This document shows positions 1 through 8,028 of a stretch of 13,939 bases of DNA, piece by piece. Source of the stretch: an uncultured Acidimicrobiaceae bacterium (GTDB lineage: Bacteria > Actinomycetota > Acidimicrobiia > Acidimicrobiales > Bog-793); NCBI GenBank assembly GCA_903907185.1, contig CAIVND010000231.1, positions 1 to 13,939 on the forward strand, in the 5' to 3' direction. Made by a program: the position numbers and the translations under genes. The notes beneath the pieces were generated by a model that made no database searches, was not told the origin of the DNA, and saw only the letters and a program-made list of their open reading frames with translations. How positions within the stretch are numbered: the first letter of the stretch is position 1; the number at the start of each line of letters is the position of its first letter.

Positions 1-1125
1 ACCGACGAGGAACTCTGCGAGGTCAATCGCCATCAAGGTCTCGCCATCACCAGCGATAGCCATTCTCGCAGTATCAAAGGTCAAAGAGCTGATTAGACCA
101 CTCATGGCCGAAAGAGCACCAAGAGTCTGATCGATCGCATCGAACAACGGCTCCTTGTCCTCTTGGAGATCACGGTTGTAGGCCAACGGCAACGATTTCA
201 AAGTTGCGAGAAATCCAGCGAGGTGCCCGATCAGTCGGCCAGCTTTGCCCCTAGCGAGCTCAGCGATGTCAGGGTTCTTTTTTTGAGGAAGCATCGAGCT
301 ACCCGTCGACCAGTTATCAGCTAACTGGTAGAAACCGAACTCTTCCGTAGAAAAGATCACAATCTCCTCGCCAATGCGTGAGAGGTGCACGCCAAGTAGA
401 GCGAGATTGAAAAGAAGTTCCGCGACAAAATCGCGGTCACTCACAGCATCGAGCGAGTTGTGGAATCGAGACGAAAAGCCCAACTCCCTCGCAACCACTT
501 CAGGCTCGAGCGGTAACGATGAGCCACCAAGTGCACCCGCACCAAGTGGCGAAACATTTAGCCGAATCGTCGTCGCAATCATCCGGTCCACATCGCGACT
601 CAGCGCCCAGCCATGCGCTAACAGATTGTGGGAGAGCAATACCGGCTGGGCACGTTGAAGATGGGTGTAACCGGGCAGATAGCTCTCGCCCGCCTCGGTC
701 GCACGAAGTTCCAAAACCTCTTGAAGCCCGATGAGGCCCGAGATGACCTTTTTGCTCGCGTCGCGAGCGTAAAGGCGAAGTGCGGTGGCAACTTGATCGT
801 TGCGTGACCGTCCGGTATGTACCTTGGCACCCACCTCTCCCGCGATCTCTGTGACCCGCCGCTCGATCGCAGTGTGGATGTCTTCATCGCTTGCGACAAG
901 TTTGAACTCAGAGTCGTCTATCTCACTGCGCACGATATTCAATGCCGCGACGAGAATCTCAACTTCATCGGATGGGAGGACCTTCGCACTTCCAAGACCA
1001 TGGACATGGGCGATAGAGGCATCGACGTCATAGGGTGCCAATCGACGATCAAAATGAATACTCTGGGTGTAGTCCATCATGGATTCGGCGGGAGAACTTC
1101 CTAGTCTTCCCGACCAAAGTGTCAT
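1..1125 (-). CDS. argH: Argininosuccinate lyase, C-terminus cut by window edge
   Basis: ArgH splits argininosuccinate into arginine and fumarate, the last step of arginine synthesis, in the cytosol as a homotetramer of the fumarase/aspartase superfamily. Translating the minus strand from the ATG at 1125 gives 375 uninterrupted codons to the window edge; about 80-90 C-terminal residues of the usual ~460 are missing. Family signatures are clear: HTGRSRNDQ at residues 103-111, GYTHLQRAQP at 152-161 with the catalytic-region His155, and the mobile active-site loop GSSMLPQKKNPD from residue 275. The start is fixed by the N-terminal match (MTLWSGR, then SIHFDRRLAPYD) and by a 4-nt ATGA overlap with the argG stop, which suggests translational coupling. 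The N-terminal LWSGRL differs from the usual LWGGRF. Last gene of the arg operon as far as can be seen. Confidence 0.97.
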   Translation of the reverse strand, partial: MTLWSGRLGSSPAESMMDYTQSIHFDRRLAPYDVDASIAHVHGLGSAKVLPSDEVEILVAALNIVRSEIDDSEFKLVASDEDIHTAIERRVTEIAGEVGAKVHTGRSRNDQVATALRLYARDASKKVISGLIGLQEVLELRATEAGESYLPGYTHLQRAQPVLLSHNLLAHGWALSRDVDRMIATTIRLNVSPLGAGALGGSSLPLEPEVVARELGFSSRFHNSLDAVSDRDFVAELLFNLALLGVHLSRIGEEIVIFSTEEFGFYQLADNWSTGSSMLPQKKNPDIAELARGKAGRLIGHLAGFLATLKSLPLAYNRDLQEDKEPLFDAIDQTLGALSAMSGLISSLTFDTARMAIAGDGETLMAIDLAEFLVG

Positions 1126-2330
1126 TTCGACAGCCCTACATCAGCGTCAGACTGGCGGCTCGCCCAGGTTGTTATGCCCAGTCCATAGATACGCACGTAT
1201 CCCTCCGCATCTTGGTGACGGAAGGTATCGGCCGCATCATAAGTTGCGAGACCATAGTCATAGAGTGCGAACGGACTACGTCGCCCGGCAACTACGGCAC
1301 CACCTCCAGGGCTGAAGCGAAGTCGAACGTCGCCCGTAACGTGATGCTGTGTCTCTGCAACAAATGCAGAGATCGCCTGCCGAAGGGGCGAGTACCACAT
1401 ACCGTCATATATGAGATCCGCAAATCGCGGCTCCAGACGGGCCTTTTCATGCATGACGTCACGCTCCAGACAGAGTGCCTCAAGGTCGTGGTGCGCCATG
1501 ATGAGCGCGAGAGCTGCTGGGCTTTCATAGACCTCACGGCTTTTGATGCCCACACGTCGGTTTTCGACAATGTCAATTCGACCGAATCCACAGGCTCCTG
1601 CGATCTTGTCGAGCTGCGCGATTAATTGGACCAAATCCAAATTTGCGCCATTGAGGGCGATCGGCACACCAGCGACAAACGAGATCGTGACCTCGACCGG
1701 TTCAGTAGCCGTCTCGTTCGTGAGGGTATAAACATCAAGAGGCGGCGACTCCCAAGGATCTTCGATAACTCCGCACTCAATTGCACGACCCCAAAGGTTT
1801 TCGTCGATCGAATAGATACGATCCCGAGTAGCCGTAATTGGAAGACTTTCGCGTTCCGCGTAGTCGATCGTCTCCTCTCTTGTCATACCCCAGTCGCGCA
1901 CCGGGGCGACGATCTCAAGATCGGGTCCAAGCGCACGCGTGCCAACCTCAAAGCGAACCTGATCATTTCCCTTGCCGGTGCACCCATGAGCAACGCCGTC
2001 TGCTCCGTAGATCCGTGCTTGCTCGACCAGGTGACGAACGATCACGGGACGAGAGAGTGCAGAAACGAGTGGATACCGGCCCTCGTACATTGCATTTGCC
2101 TGAAGCGCCGGAATTACGAAATCGCGTGCAAGCTCTTCGCGAGCATCGATTACCACGGCATCGATCGCACCTGCCGCGAGTGCACGTTCTCGGATTGCGT
2201 CAAAGTCGCCACCCTGACCAACATCGCAGGCAACGGCGACCACCTCGAGGCCGCGCTCCTTCTGCAACCAATGAACGGCAACAGAGGTGTCGAGTCCACC
2301 CGAATACGCAAGCACTACGCGTTTTGCCAC
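1122..2330 (-). CDS. argG: Argininosuccinate synthase
   Basis: ArgG joins citrulline and aspartate using ATP to make argininosuccinate, the penultimate step of arginine synthesis, in the cytosol as a homotetramer. The protein is 402 aa, normal for the family. The N-type ATP pyrophosphatase P-loop is AYSGGLDTS at residues 8-16; YEGRYPLVSALSRP (82-95) and HGCTGKGNDQVRFE (115-128) are further family blocks that shape the substrate sites. I chose the GTG at 2330 because the conserved protein begins right there (MAKRVVLAYSGG) and a purine-rich AGGAAGAGGG lies about 9 nt upstream. The reading frame stays open to 2504, but that extension lies inside argR and looks unlike the family. It is the only arg gene separated from its upstream neighbour by a real gap (64 nt after argR), and it overlaps argH by 4 nt. 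Confidence 0.97.
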   Translation of the reverse strand: MAKRVVLAYSGGLDTSVAVHWLQKERGLEVVAVACDVGQGGDFDAIRERALAAGAIDAVVIDAREELARDFVIPALQANAMYEGRYPLVSALSRPVIVRHLVEQARIYGADGVAHGCTGKGNDQVRFEVGTRALGPDLEIVAPVRDWGMTREETIDYAERESLPITATRDRIYSIDENLWGRAIECGVIEDPWESPPLDVYTLTNETATEPVEVTISFVAGVPIALNGANLDLVQLIAQLDKIAGACGFGRIDIVENRRVGIKSREVYESPAALALIMAHHDLEALCLERDVMHEKARLEPRFADLIYDGMWYSPLRQAISAFVAETQHHVTGDVRLRFSPGGGAVVAGRRSPFALYDYGLATYDAADTFRHQDAEGYVRIYGLGITTWASRQSDADVGLSK

Positions 2331-2338
2331 GATGTTTT

Positions 2339-2348
2339 TCCCTCTTCC
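2339..2348 (-). promoter_or_regulatory. Ribosome binding site deciding the argG GTG start
   Basis: Read on the minus strand, AGGAAGAGGG lies about 8-9 nt before the GTG at 2330. It is the best Shine-Dalgarno-like sequence among the arg genes and supports independent translation initiation of argG. It also argues against the longer frame reaching 2504. Confidence 0.6.
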
Positions 2349-2394
2349 TTGTAGATAAAGATCAATTTCAAACTCAACTGCATCTCGCTCGCTT

Positions 2395-2868
2395 TTACCG
2401 TTCCGAGAGTTCGCGAATCCGTTCGGCAAGCAGTTCGCCACCATCTGGACGGTCAGCAACAACGAGCACGGTGTCATCACCTGCGACGGTGCCGAGCATC
2501 CCATCTAATCTTGTGCGATCGAGCGCAGATGCGACGACGTGTGCAGATCCTGGAGGAGTTCGCAACATCACGAGGTTGCCTGAGACGCCGAGTTCAACAA
2601 CCCACTCTCCCAACACACGCCTGAGATGTTCAACTGGAGCGACCTGGTTCGTCGGCTGTTCAGCGATCGCATAGACCTGACCCTCGACACCGGGTATTCG
2701 GACGCGGACCGCTCCAAGATCCTCAAGATCCCGAGAGACCGTCGCCTGTGTGGCCTCAACGCCATCTTTGGCAAGTAGTTCAAGCAGCTGCGGCTGGCTG
2801 GTCACAGTGTTTGCCTCAAGGAGCCCAACAATGACATGTTGACGTCGGGTCTTTGGGGTTCGACTCAT
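2395..2868 (-). CDS. argR: Arginine repressor ArgR
   Basis: ArgR is the arginine-responsive transcription factor, a DNA-binding hexamer (dimer of trimers) that represses arginine synthesis genes when arginine is bound. The protein is 157 aa, standard length. Residues 1-70 form the winged helix-turn-helix; the recognition helix region reads ATVSRDLEDLGAV (42-54), the family hallmark. The C-terminal oligomerisation and arginine-binding domain carries GTVAGDDTVLVV (126-137), with the adjacent Asp131-Asp132 that bind arginine. The ATG at 2868 overlaps the argF stop by 4 nt (ATGA). Being encoded within the operon whose promoter carries two ArgR-type boxes (8015-8048), it probably controls its own synthesis. 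The 64 nt that follow before argG form the only sizeable gap inside the operon. Confidence 0.97.
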   Translation of the reverse strand: MSRTPKTRRQHVIVGLLEANTVTSQPQLLELLAKDGVEATQATVSRDLEDLGAVRVRIPGVEGQVYAIAEQPTNQVAPVEHLRRVLGEWVVELGVSGNLVMLRTPPGSAHVVASALDRTRLDGMLGTVAGDDTVLVVADRPDGGELLAERIRELSER

Positions 2869-3782
2869 GATGATCCATCTTCTTCGAGCAGTACGGAAAT
2901 GAGCCCGATAAGTGAAAACATCCGATTTCGCGCCTGCAACCAGATCATCGAACGTGGGCCATCGATCACTGAGGCAGAGACCTCTTCACCTCGATGTGCG
3001 GGTAGACAGTGCATGACAATTGCGTCTTCGCGGGCATGCTCAAGAAGTGAATCATCGATGGAAAACCCAGAGAATGCTGCCCGTTTCGATGCGCCTTCTT
3101 CCTCTTCGCCCATCGAAACCCACACGTCGCTATAGAGGACATCTGCGCCCGATGCAACCGAGATCACATCCTCGGTCTGGATAAACTCGCCACCGCTGGA
3201 CCGTAACGTACCGAGCGCTACCTCTCCAAACCAAAAACCTTTCGGTGCAGCCAAAGAAAAGGATGCACCGACAAGTGCACATCCAATCGCAAGCGAGAGT
3301 GCGACGTTATTCGCATCACCGATGAACGCGACCTTTCGGCCTTTCAACTCTCCAAAATGCTGTCTTATCGTCAGAAGGTCGGCGAGAGCTTGCGATGGGT
3401 GTTCAACATTTGAGAGCAGGTTGATCACCGGTACTCTGCTCCCTGCCCCTTCGAGCGCTTCCGCCATGCGGACGAGGGTCTGATGATCGGTGACCCGAGC
3501 GCCAATCACCGAGTGATAGCTGGCGAGAGTGAGTGCGATGTCTTCTGCGCTCTCTCGTCGATCGATTCCAATCTCGTCGCCACGAATGGAGATTGGATGA
3601 CCACCAAGTCGGAAAACTGCCATCTCTGCTGCATTTCGAGTCCTCGCGCTTGGATGTTCAAAGATCAGTGCTGCTCCCTTGCCCTCAAGAACCCGAGGAA
3701 GCCGTTCGCGCTCTGCAGCATCCAAGATCGAGACGATGTCACTCGTCTCAAGGTCAGCCATTGACAAGATATTTCGTCTCAT
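2865..3782 (-). CDS. argF: Ornithine carbamoyltransferase
   Basis: ArgF transfers the carbamoyl group from carbamoyl phosphate to ornithine, giving citrulline; normally a cytosolic trimer. The protein is 305 aa, within family range. The carbamoyl-phosphate loop is FEHPSARTR (41-49), where most relatives have FEKPSTRTR. The second carbamoyl-phosphate motif is HPSQAL (128-133) rather than HPCQAL. FIGDANNVA (153-161), the ornithine-site SDVWVSMG (218-225) and HCLP (258-261, with the ornithine-binding Cys259) are present. Start ATG at 3782 overlaps the argD stop by 4 nt, and the stop overlaps argR by 4 nt. The changed loop residues could mark a subfamily variant rather than loss of activity, since Ser45, Arg47, Thr48 and Arg49 remain. 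Operon position between argD and argR strongly favours ornithine over other transcarbamylase substrates. Confidence 0.94.
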   Translation of the reverse strand: MRRNILSMADLETSDIVSILDAAERERLPRVLEGKGAALIFEHPSARTRNAAEMAVFRLGGHPISIRGDEIGIDRRESAEDIALTLASYHSVIGARVTDHQTLVRMAEALEGAGSRVPVINLLSNVEHPSQALADLLTIRQHFGELKGRKVAFIGDANNVALSLAIGCALVGASFSLAAPKGFWFGEVALGTLRSSGGEFIQTEDVISVASGADVLYSDVWVSMGEEEEGASKRAAFSGFSIDDSLLEHAREDAIVMHCLPAHRGEEVSASVIDGPRSMIWLQARNRMFSLIGLISVLLEEDGSS

Positions 3783-4966
3783 GACGTTGCTCTGCTCTCT
3801 TGGGTCTTCACCGATTGGATTGCCTCGCCAAGAATCTTGACTGCCTCGTCACATTCGTCTTGCGTCACGATCAGTGGCGGCACCAGCCGGATCACCCCGG
3901 GCACTGGTGAGTTCAAGACAAGGCCGAGACCAAGTGCATGATTTACCACTGCAGCAGCATCGATGCCCTCCTCAAGAACCGCGCCGAGGAGTAAACCAGC
4001 ACCTCGAACCGAGGAGACGCCGGAAAGACCTTCGACCGCTGCGCGCAGATAGGCGCCCTGCCGAGTGGCAAGTCGAGGAGTGTCGAGTTCAATCATCGTC
4101 TGCAGAGTCGCTCGAACAGCAGACATCGCAAGCGGTTGGCCACCGTAAGTTGTTCCATGATCACCAACTTGGAAAGCCTCAGCGACCTCCGCCTTTGCCC
4201 AGCAGGCACCAACTGGCATCCCATTGCCTAATGATTTTGCCATCGTAACGACGTCGGGCACGATGCCTTCATGCTGAAATGCAAACCAACGACCAGTCCG
4301 CCCCAAACCGGTCTGTACCTCGTCAAGCATCATCAAGATGTTGCGCTCATCACACAGTTTACGAACAGCCTTGAGATATCCAGGTGGAGCGGGAATAACC
4401 CCGCCCTCGCCCTCGATGCATTCGAGCAGAACAGCGGCTACCACAGACCCATCGAGCGCGTGATCGAGCGCTGAAATGTCGCCATAGGCAACGTGACGAA
4501 AACCTTCCGGTAACGGTGCAAAGGGTTCGTGCTTCGTTGGTTGGCCCGTCGCATGGAGCGTCGCGAGTGTGCGGCCGTGAAAGGATCCATAAGCAGAGAC
4601 CACGGCATAGCGCCCTGGCCCGCCATAGCGCCTGGCCAATTTCAGAGCACACTCATTTGATTCGGCTCCAGAGTTGGTAAAAAACACTTTGCCGCCGGCT
4701 GGCTTTCCGTCACCGATCAGTCGATCCAGCGTGCCCGCTACCTCTTCATTGAGCCCGGTCTCAAACAGATTCGAAACGTGTAAGAGTTTTGCAACCTGTT
4801 CGGTCACAGCGTCACGAATTGCGGGATGGGCATGTCCCAGTGAGGTCACGGCAATTCCGGAGAGAAAGTCAAGATAGGACTTTCCGTTTACGTCTGTCAG
4901 GCGACAGCCACTTCCCGATATGAACTGCACGGGCGCCGGTCGGTAGGTCGGCATCAAGTTACTCAT
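3779..4966 (-). CDS. argD: Acetylornithine aminotransferase
   Basis: ArgD is a PLP-dependent class III aminotransferase that moves an amino group from glutamate to N-acetylglutamate semialdehyde, giving N-acetylornithine; relatives can also act in lysine synthesis on succinyl-diaminopimelate. The protein is 395 aa, standard length. Visible motifs are FFTNSGAESNECALKLAR (95-112), which binds the PLP phosphate, SFHGRT (128-133), LDEVQTGLGRTG (214-225) with Asp215 facing the PLP ring nitrogen, and TMAKSLGNGMPVGA (241-254) containing Schiff-base Lys244. The ATG at 4966 overlaps the argB stop by 4 nt; the stop overlaps argF by 4 nt. Nothing in the sequence separates acetylornithine from succinyldiaminopimelate preference, but the operon context supports arginine synthesis as the main role. 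Confidence 0.96.
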   Translation of the reverse strand: MSNLMPTYRPAPVQFISGSGCRLTDVNGKSYLDFLSGIAVTSLGHAHPAIRDAVTEQVAKLLHVSNLFETGLNEEVAGTLDRLIGDGKPAGGKVFFTNSGAESNECALKLARRYGGPGRYAVVSAYGSFHGRTLATLHATGQPTKHEPFAPLPEGFRHVAYGDISALDHALDGSVVAAVLLECIEGEGGVIPAPPGYLKAVRKLCDERNILMMLDEVQTGLGRTGRWFAFQHEGIVPDVVTMAKSLGNGMPVGACWAKAEVAEAFQVGDHGTTYGGQPLAMSAVRATLQTMIELDTPRLATRQGAYLRAAVEGLSGVSSVRGAGLLLGAVLEEGIDAAAVVNHALGLGLVLNSPVPGVIRLVPPLIVTQDECDEAVKILGEAIQSVKTQESRATS

Positions 4967-5841
4967 GATTTGGTCACCATCGTGCCCACTCCCTGCTCAG
5001 TGAGAAGTTCGAGAAGTGCTGCGTGAGCAATTCTCCCATCGAGAATGTGGGCGCTCGTGACACCATGCCGGACGGCCGTGGCGCAGGCGGTTGCCTTCGG
5101 GATCATTCCCTCACCGATGGAACCGTTGTCCATCAATTCGTCGAGCTGGGCAGCGCTGCACCGGTTTACAAGCGAATTGATGTCACTTCGATTGCGGAGG
5201 ATGCCGACGATATCAGTAAGGAATATCAACTTCTCACATCCCATCGACACTGCGATAGCGCCCGCAACGGTGTCCGCGTTGATGTTGTAGGCCTGACCGG
5301 TTGCATCTGAGCCGATCGTCGCCACAACAGGCACCAGTCCCTGTGCAATCAGATTCGTGATCAAGGTCGGATCGACGGACGCAACATCGCCAACGAAGCC
5401 AAGAAGAGGGTTTCGTGCCTCAGCGGTGATAAATCCAGCGTCTTCACCCGATAGGCCTACGGCGAGTGGACCGTGGACATTGATCGCCCCAACGATGTCT
5501 CGATTCACCTTGCCAACGAGCACCATTCTCGCAATATCAAGCGTCTCGGAGTCCGTAACGCGCAAACCATCTCGAAACTCCGGGACTTTGCCCAACCGTT
5601 CCATCAGGCCACCGATCTGCGGACCGCCTCCGTGCACGACAATCGGAAGAATTCCAACCGAATGCAACAGGACGATGTCTTGAGCAAAAGAGATCAGTGC
5701 CGCTGATTCATCAGCACCCTCGAGAGCGTTTCCCCCATACTTGATAACAATTGCCTTACCGGAGAAGCGTCGAATAAAGGGTATAGCTTCAGCGAGAATG
5801 TCGGCCCTTGTTGCCGAGTCGATCTTCGTTGAGGTGGTCAT
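4963..5841 (-). CDS. argB: Acetylglutamate kinase
   Basis: ArgB phosphorylates N-acetylglutamate with ATP, the committed step after acetylation, as a member of the amino acid kinase fold. The protein is 292 aa. KYGGNA (34-39) carries the phosphate-binding lysine, and HGGGPQIGGLM (70-80) is the glycine-rich acetylglutamate/phosphate loop. The C-terminus ends with DGRIAHAALLELLTEQGVGTMV, the usual ATP and regulatory region. An N-terminal helix of about 20 residues precedes the core; in characterised enzymes such an extension goes with hexamers inhibited by arginine, so feedback control is likely but inferred. The N-terminus read from the ATG at 5841 (MTTSTKID) and the 4-nt overlap with argJ support this start. 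Partner of ArgJ in the cyclic pathway, where ArgB is the expected point of arginine feedback. Confidence 0.96.
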   Translation of the reverse strand: MTTSTKIDSATRADILAEAIPFIRRFSGKAIVIKYGGNALEGADESAALISFAQDIVLLHSVGILPIVVHGGGPQIGGLMERLGKVPEFRDGLRVTDSETLDIARMVLVGKVNRDIVGAINVHGPLAVGLSGEDAGFITAEARNPLLGFVGDVASVDPTLITNLIAQGLVPVVATIGSDATGQAYNINADTVAGAIAVSMGCEKLIFLTDIVGILRNRSDINSLVNRCSAAQLDELMDNGSIGEGMIPKATACATAVRHGVTSAHILDGRIAHAALLELLTEQGVGTMVTKS

Positions 5842-7004
5842 GAGGTTCTCATATTTTCGTCGATATAGCCGTGGCCAAGGTCGGTGGTGAAGATCGTTGC
5901 GCTCTTGTCTCCAAGGCCGAGATCACAGGTCACAAGGACATGATCGAGCTTCATATGAGTAGCAACCGCGTCTTGATCATGGTCGATCCCAACACCACCC
6001 CGGCAGACAGCGATTCCCCCGTAGGCGATCGAGACACGATCAAGGTCAAATGCCGCACCTGAACTACCTAACTCGCTCAAGATCCGCCCCCAATATGGGT
6101 CAGCACCGTAGAAGGAGGTCTTGACAAGGAGACTGAGCGCTGCCTTACGACCAGCGCGTTTCGCATCCTCAATGCTGACGGCTCCCTCAACAGTGATCGA
6201 GACCACTCGAGTTGTTCCTTCGGCATCTTCAGCGAGTTGATAGGCAAGGTCTGCACAGGCACGGGCAACGCAATCTTCGAATTGTTCGCGGTTGACCTCA
6301 CCTGCTTCGCCACTAGCGAGGAGCACTACCGTGTCGTTCGTCGAAGTGCACCCATCAACGATCAATTCATTGAACGAATCTGCCACACCTAACTGGAGCG
6401 CATGTGCGAGCTGATCCGGACTTATCAATGCATCAGTGGTGAGAACGACCAACATCGTTGCCATATTGGGTGCGATCATTCCGGCACCCTTTGCCATCCC
6501 TCCGACGACAAAACCATCCCCCTCGACAACAACCTGTTTCGCATGGGTATCGGTGGTAAGTATCGCGGTAGCGGCAAGATCTCCATCTGCCTGTGACGAA
6601 CCTGCAGCAGCTACAAGCTCGTCGACATGGGAGATAATTTTCTCGACGGGCAGAGCGAATCCGATGAGCCCAGTGGAACAGACAAGGATCTCCTCTTCAC
6701 GGCTCCCGAGAGCCTCAGCAAGTGAACTACAAGTTGCAATCGAGTCAGCAAGCCCCGCAGCACCGGTAGCGGCATTCGCACATCCACTGTTCAAAATCAC
6801 CGCTCGTGCCACTCCGCTCGTAACTTCAAGATGTCGACGAGATAGCTGGACGGGTGCGGCAGATGCCAGATTGGTAGTAAAAACAGCAGCAGCAGAGACT
6901 GGCCCAGTTGTGCTTGCAACAAGAGCAAGATCCAGCGCCCCTCCCCCTTTGATGCCACTTGCAATACCTGAGGCGATGAAGCCCTTTGCCTTTGTCACAC
7001 TCAT
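5838..7004 (-). CDS. argJ: Glutamate N-acetyltransferase / acetylornithine deacetylase
   Basis: ArgJ moves the acetyl group from N-acetylornithine to glutamate, closing the acetyl cycle; some members also use acetyl-CoA. The 388-aa precursor cleaves itself at an Ala-Thr bond in KGAGMIAPNMATML (172-185): Ala182 ends the alpha chain and Thr183 becomes the nucleophile of the beta chain. TTG near residues 32-34, NSGCANA (72-78), CSTGLIG (109-115) and VDGCTSTNDT are further family blocks. The C-terminus YIDENMRTS fits the usual family end, so the protein looks complete. Start ATG at 7004 overlaps the argC stop by 4 nt. Whether it is bifunctional (also acetylating glutamate from acetyl-CoA) cannot be told from sequence; if not, a separate acetylglutamate synthase outside the window is needed to prime the cycle. 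Confidence 0.96.
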   Translation of the reverse strand: MSVTKAKGFIASGIASGIKGGGALDLALVASTTGPVSAAAVFTTNLASAAPVQLSRRHLEVTSGVARAVILNSGCANAATGAAGLADSIATCSSLAEALGSREEEILVCSTGLIGFALPVEKIISHVDELVAAAGSSQADGDLAATAILTTDTHAKQVVVEGDGFVVGGMAKGAGMIAPNMATMLVVLTTDALISPDQLAHALQLGVADSFNELIVDGCTSTNDTVVLLASGEAGEVNREQFEDCVARACADLAYQLAEDAEGTTRVVSITVEGAVSIEDAKRAGRKAALSLLVKTSFYGADPYWGRILSELGSSGAAFDLDRVSIAYGGIAVCRGGVGIDHDQDAVATHMKLDHVLVTCDLGLGDKSATIFTTDLGHGYIDENMRTS

Positions 7005-8014
7005 GGAAGTAGCGCCACCTTCGGTAGTCCAGCTGTCTCATCTAAACCAAGTGCAACGTTGGCGGCCTGCAAAGCCTGCCCGGCACCTCCCTTAGTGAGA
7101 TTGTCAAGTGCAGATAAGAGAATCAGCGTTCCAGTCCGGTCGTCATATCTCGCACCGATACGCACGTTGTTGGATCCGTAGGTCTCTCGAGTTGCCGGCA
7201 GTCCATCAGTTACCTCAATGAATGGCTCTCCCTCGTAAACCTCTCGATAGAAGGTAAGCACACTCTCGGTAGTTAGCCTCTCCGTCGGTTTCACGTAGAT
7301 CGTCGCCAGGATCCCTCGAGTGATTGGCAGCAGGTGAGGGGTGAAAAGCACCTTTGATCCCGTTGCTTGTTCGATCTCGGGAGTGTGGCGGTGGGTTGTC
7401 ACACCGTAGGCAACAAAATTCTCGTTGACGAGTGAGTGATGGGTCGATGCCAACGGCTCCTTGCCGGCACCCGAAGTGCCACTCGCGGCATCGATGATGA
7501 TGCCTTCGGGGTGGATAAGGCCCTGTTGTACCGCAGGCGCAAGGACTATTGACGCCGCAGTCACATAACACCCTGGAGCGGCAATAAACGAGGCTCCCTT
7601 CAAGGCGTCCCGATTCTGCTCCACCAATCCGTACACCGACTTGGCGAGCAACTCAGGCTCTTGATGCACAAAGCCATACCATTTCTCATAGAGCCGAGGA
7701 TCCCGGAGGCGAAAATCTGCTCCCAGGTCCACAACTAGGGGGACTTTACCCACAAGCTGAGGAACGATCTGTTGGGAAGCGCCCGACGGCACGGCGATGA
7801 ACACCACATCACAGGCAATGAGCGCCGACAGGTCAAAGGAACTCACCTCCGATCGCCCATATCCCCCAGTCAGCCCGGGATAGAGCGAACTTAGAGATTC
7901 ACCGGCCGATGAGTTCGCCTGAATTGTGGTTACCTCGAGATCCGGGTGAACAGCAAGAAGGCGGAGTAGCTCCGCCCCGAGATATCCCGATGCTCCAACG
8001 ATGCCAGCTTTCAT
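7001..8014 (-). CDS. argC: N-acetyl-gamma-glutamyl-phosphate reductase
   Basis: ArgC reduces N-acetylglutamyl phosphate to the semialdehyde with NADPH. The 337-aa protein starts with the Rossmann motif GIVGASGYLGAELLRLL (4-20). The catalytic cysteine is Cys149 in AAPGCYVTAA, and the conserved HRHTPEI (208-214) supplies the active-site histidine. GTSGAGKEP (179-187) is another family block. I chose the ATG at 8014 because family members begin almost directly with this Rossmann strand; a TTG at 8029 would add five residues but lies inside the promoter and operator. There is no Shine-Dalgarno sequence before the ATG, and a TATGAT -10 sits at -12 to -7 relative to it, so translation is probably from a leaderless mRNA. 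First gene of the arg operon; its stop overlaps argJ by 4 nt. Confidence 0.95.
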   Translation of the reverse strand: MKAGIVGASGYLGAELLRLLAVHPDLEVTTIQANSSAGESLSSLYPGLTGGYGRSEVSSFDLSALIACDVVFIAVPSGASQQIVPQLVGKVPLVVDLGADFRLRDPRLYEKWYGFVHQEPELLAKSVYGLVEQNRDALKGASFIAAPGCYVTAASIVLAPAVQQGLIHPEGIIIDAASGTSGAGKEPLASTHHSLVNENFVAYGVTTHRHTPEIEQATGSKVLFTPHLLPITRGILATIYVKPTERLTTESVLTFYREVYEGEPFIEVTDGLPATRETYGSNNVRIGARYDDRTGTLILLSALDNLTKGGAGQALQAANVALGLDETAGLPKVALLP

Positions 8015-8028
8015 AGCATAATCATACA
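8015..8028 (-). promoter_or_regulatory. ArgR-type operator box, proximal
   Basis: The minus strand reads TGTATGATTATGCT: half-sites TGTAT and ATGCT around a 4-bp centre, the layout of the ARG box (TGnAT-N4-ATnCA). It fully contains the predicted TATGAT -10 element and ends one base before the argC ATG. It differs from the distal box at three of 14 positions. Confidence 0.6.

Noticed and set aside
2331..2504. N-terminal extension of argG to 2504
   Set aside because: It would overlap argR, is unlike the family, and a good ribosome binding site supports the GTG at 2330.
1626..2674. Long plus-strand open frames opposite argG and argR (242 and 278 codons)
   Set aside because: They are antisense to well-recognised genes, have arginine/proline-rich or low-complexity products unlike any family, and no ribosome binding site.
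6436..7095. 219-codon plus-strand open frame opposite argJ and argC
   Set aside because: Shadow frame with an alanine/serine/proline-rich product, fully covered by two certain genes.
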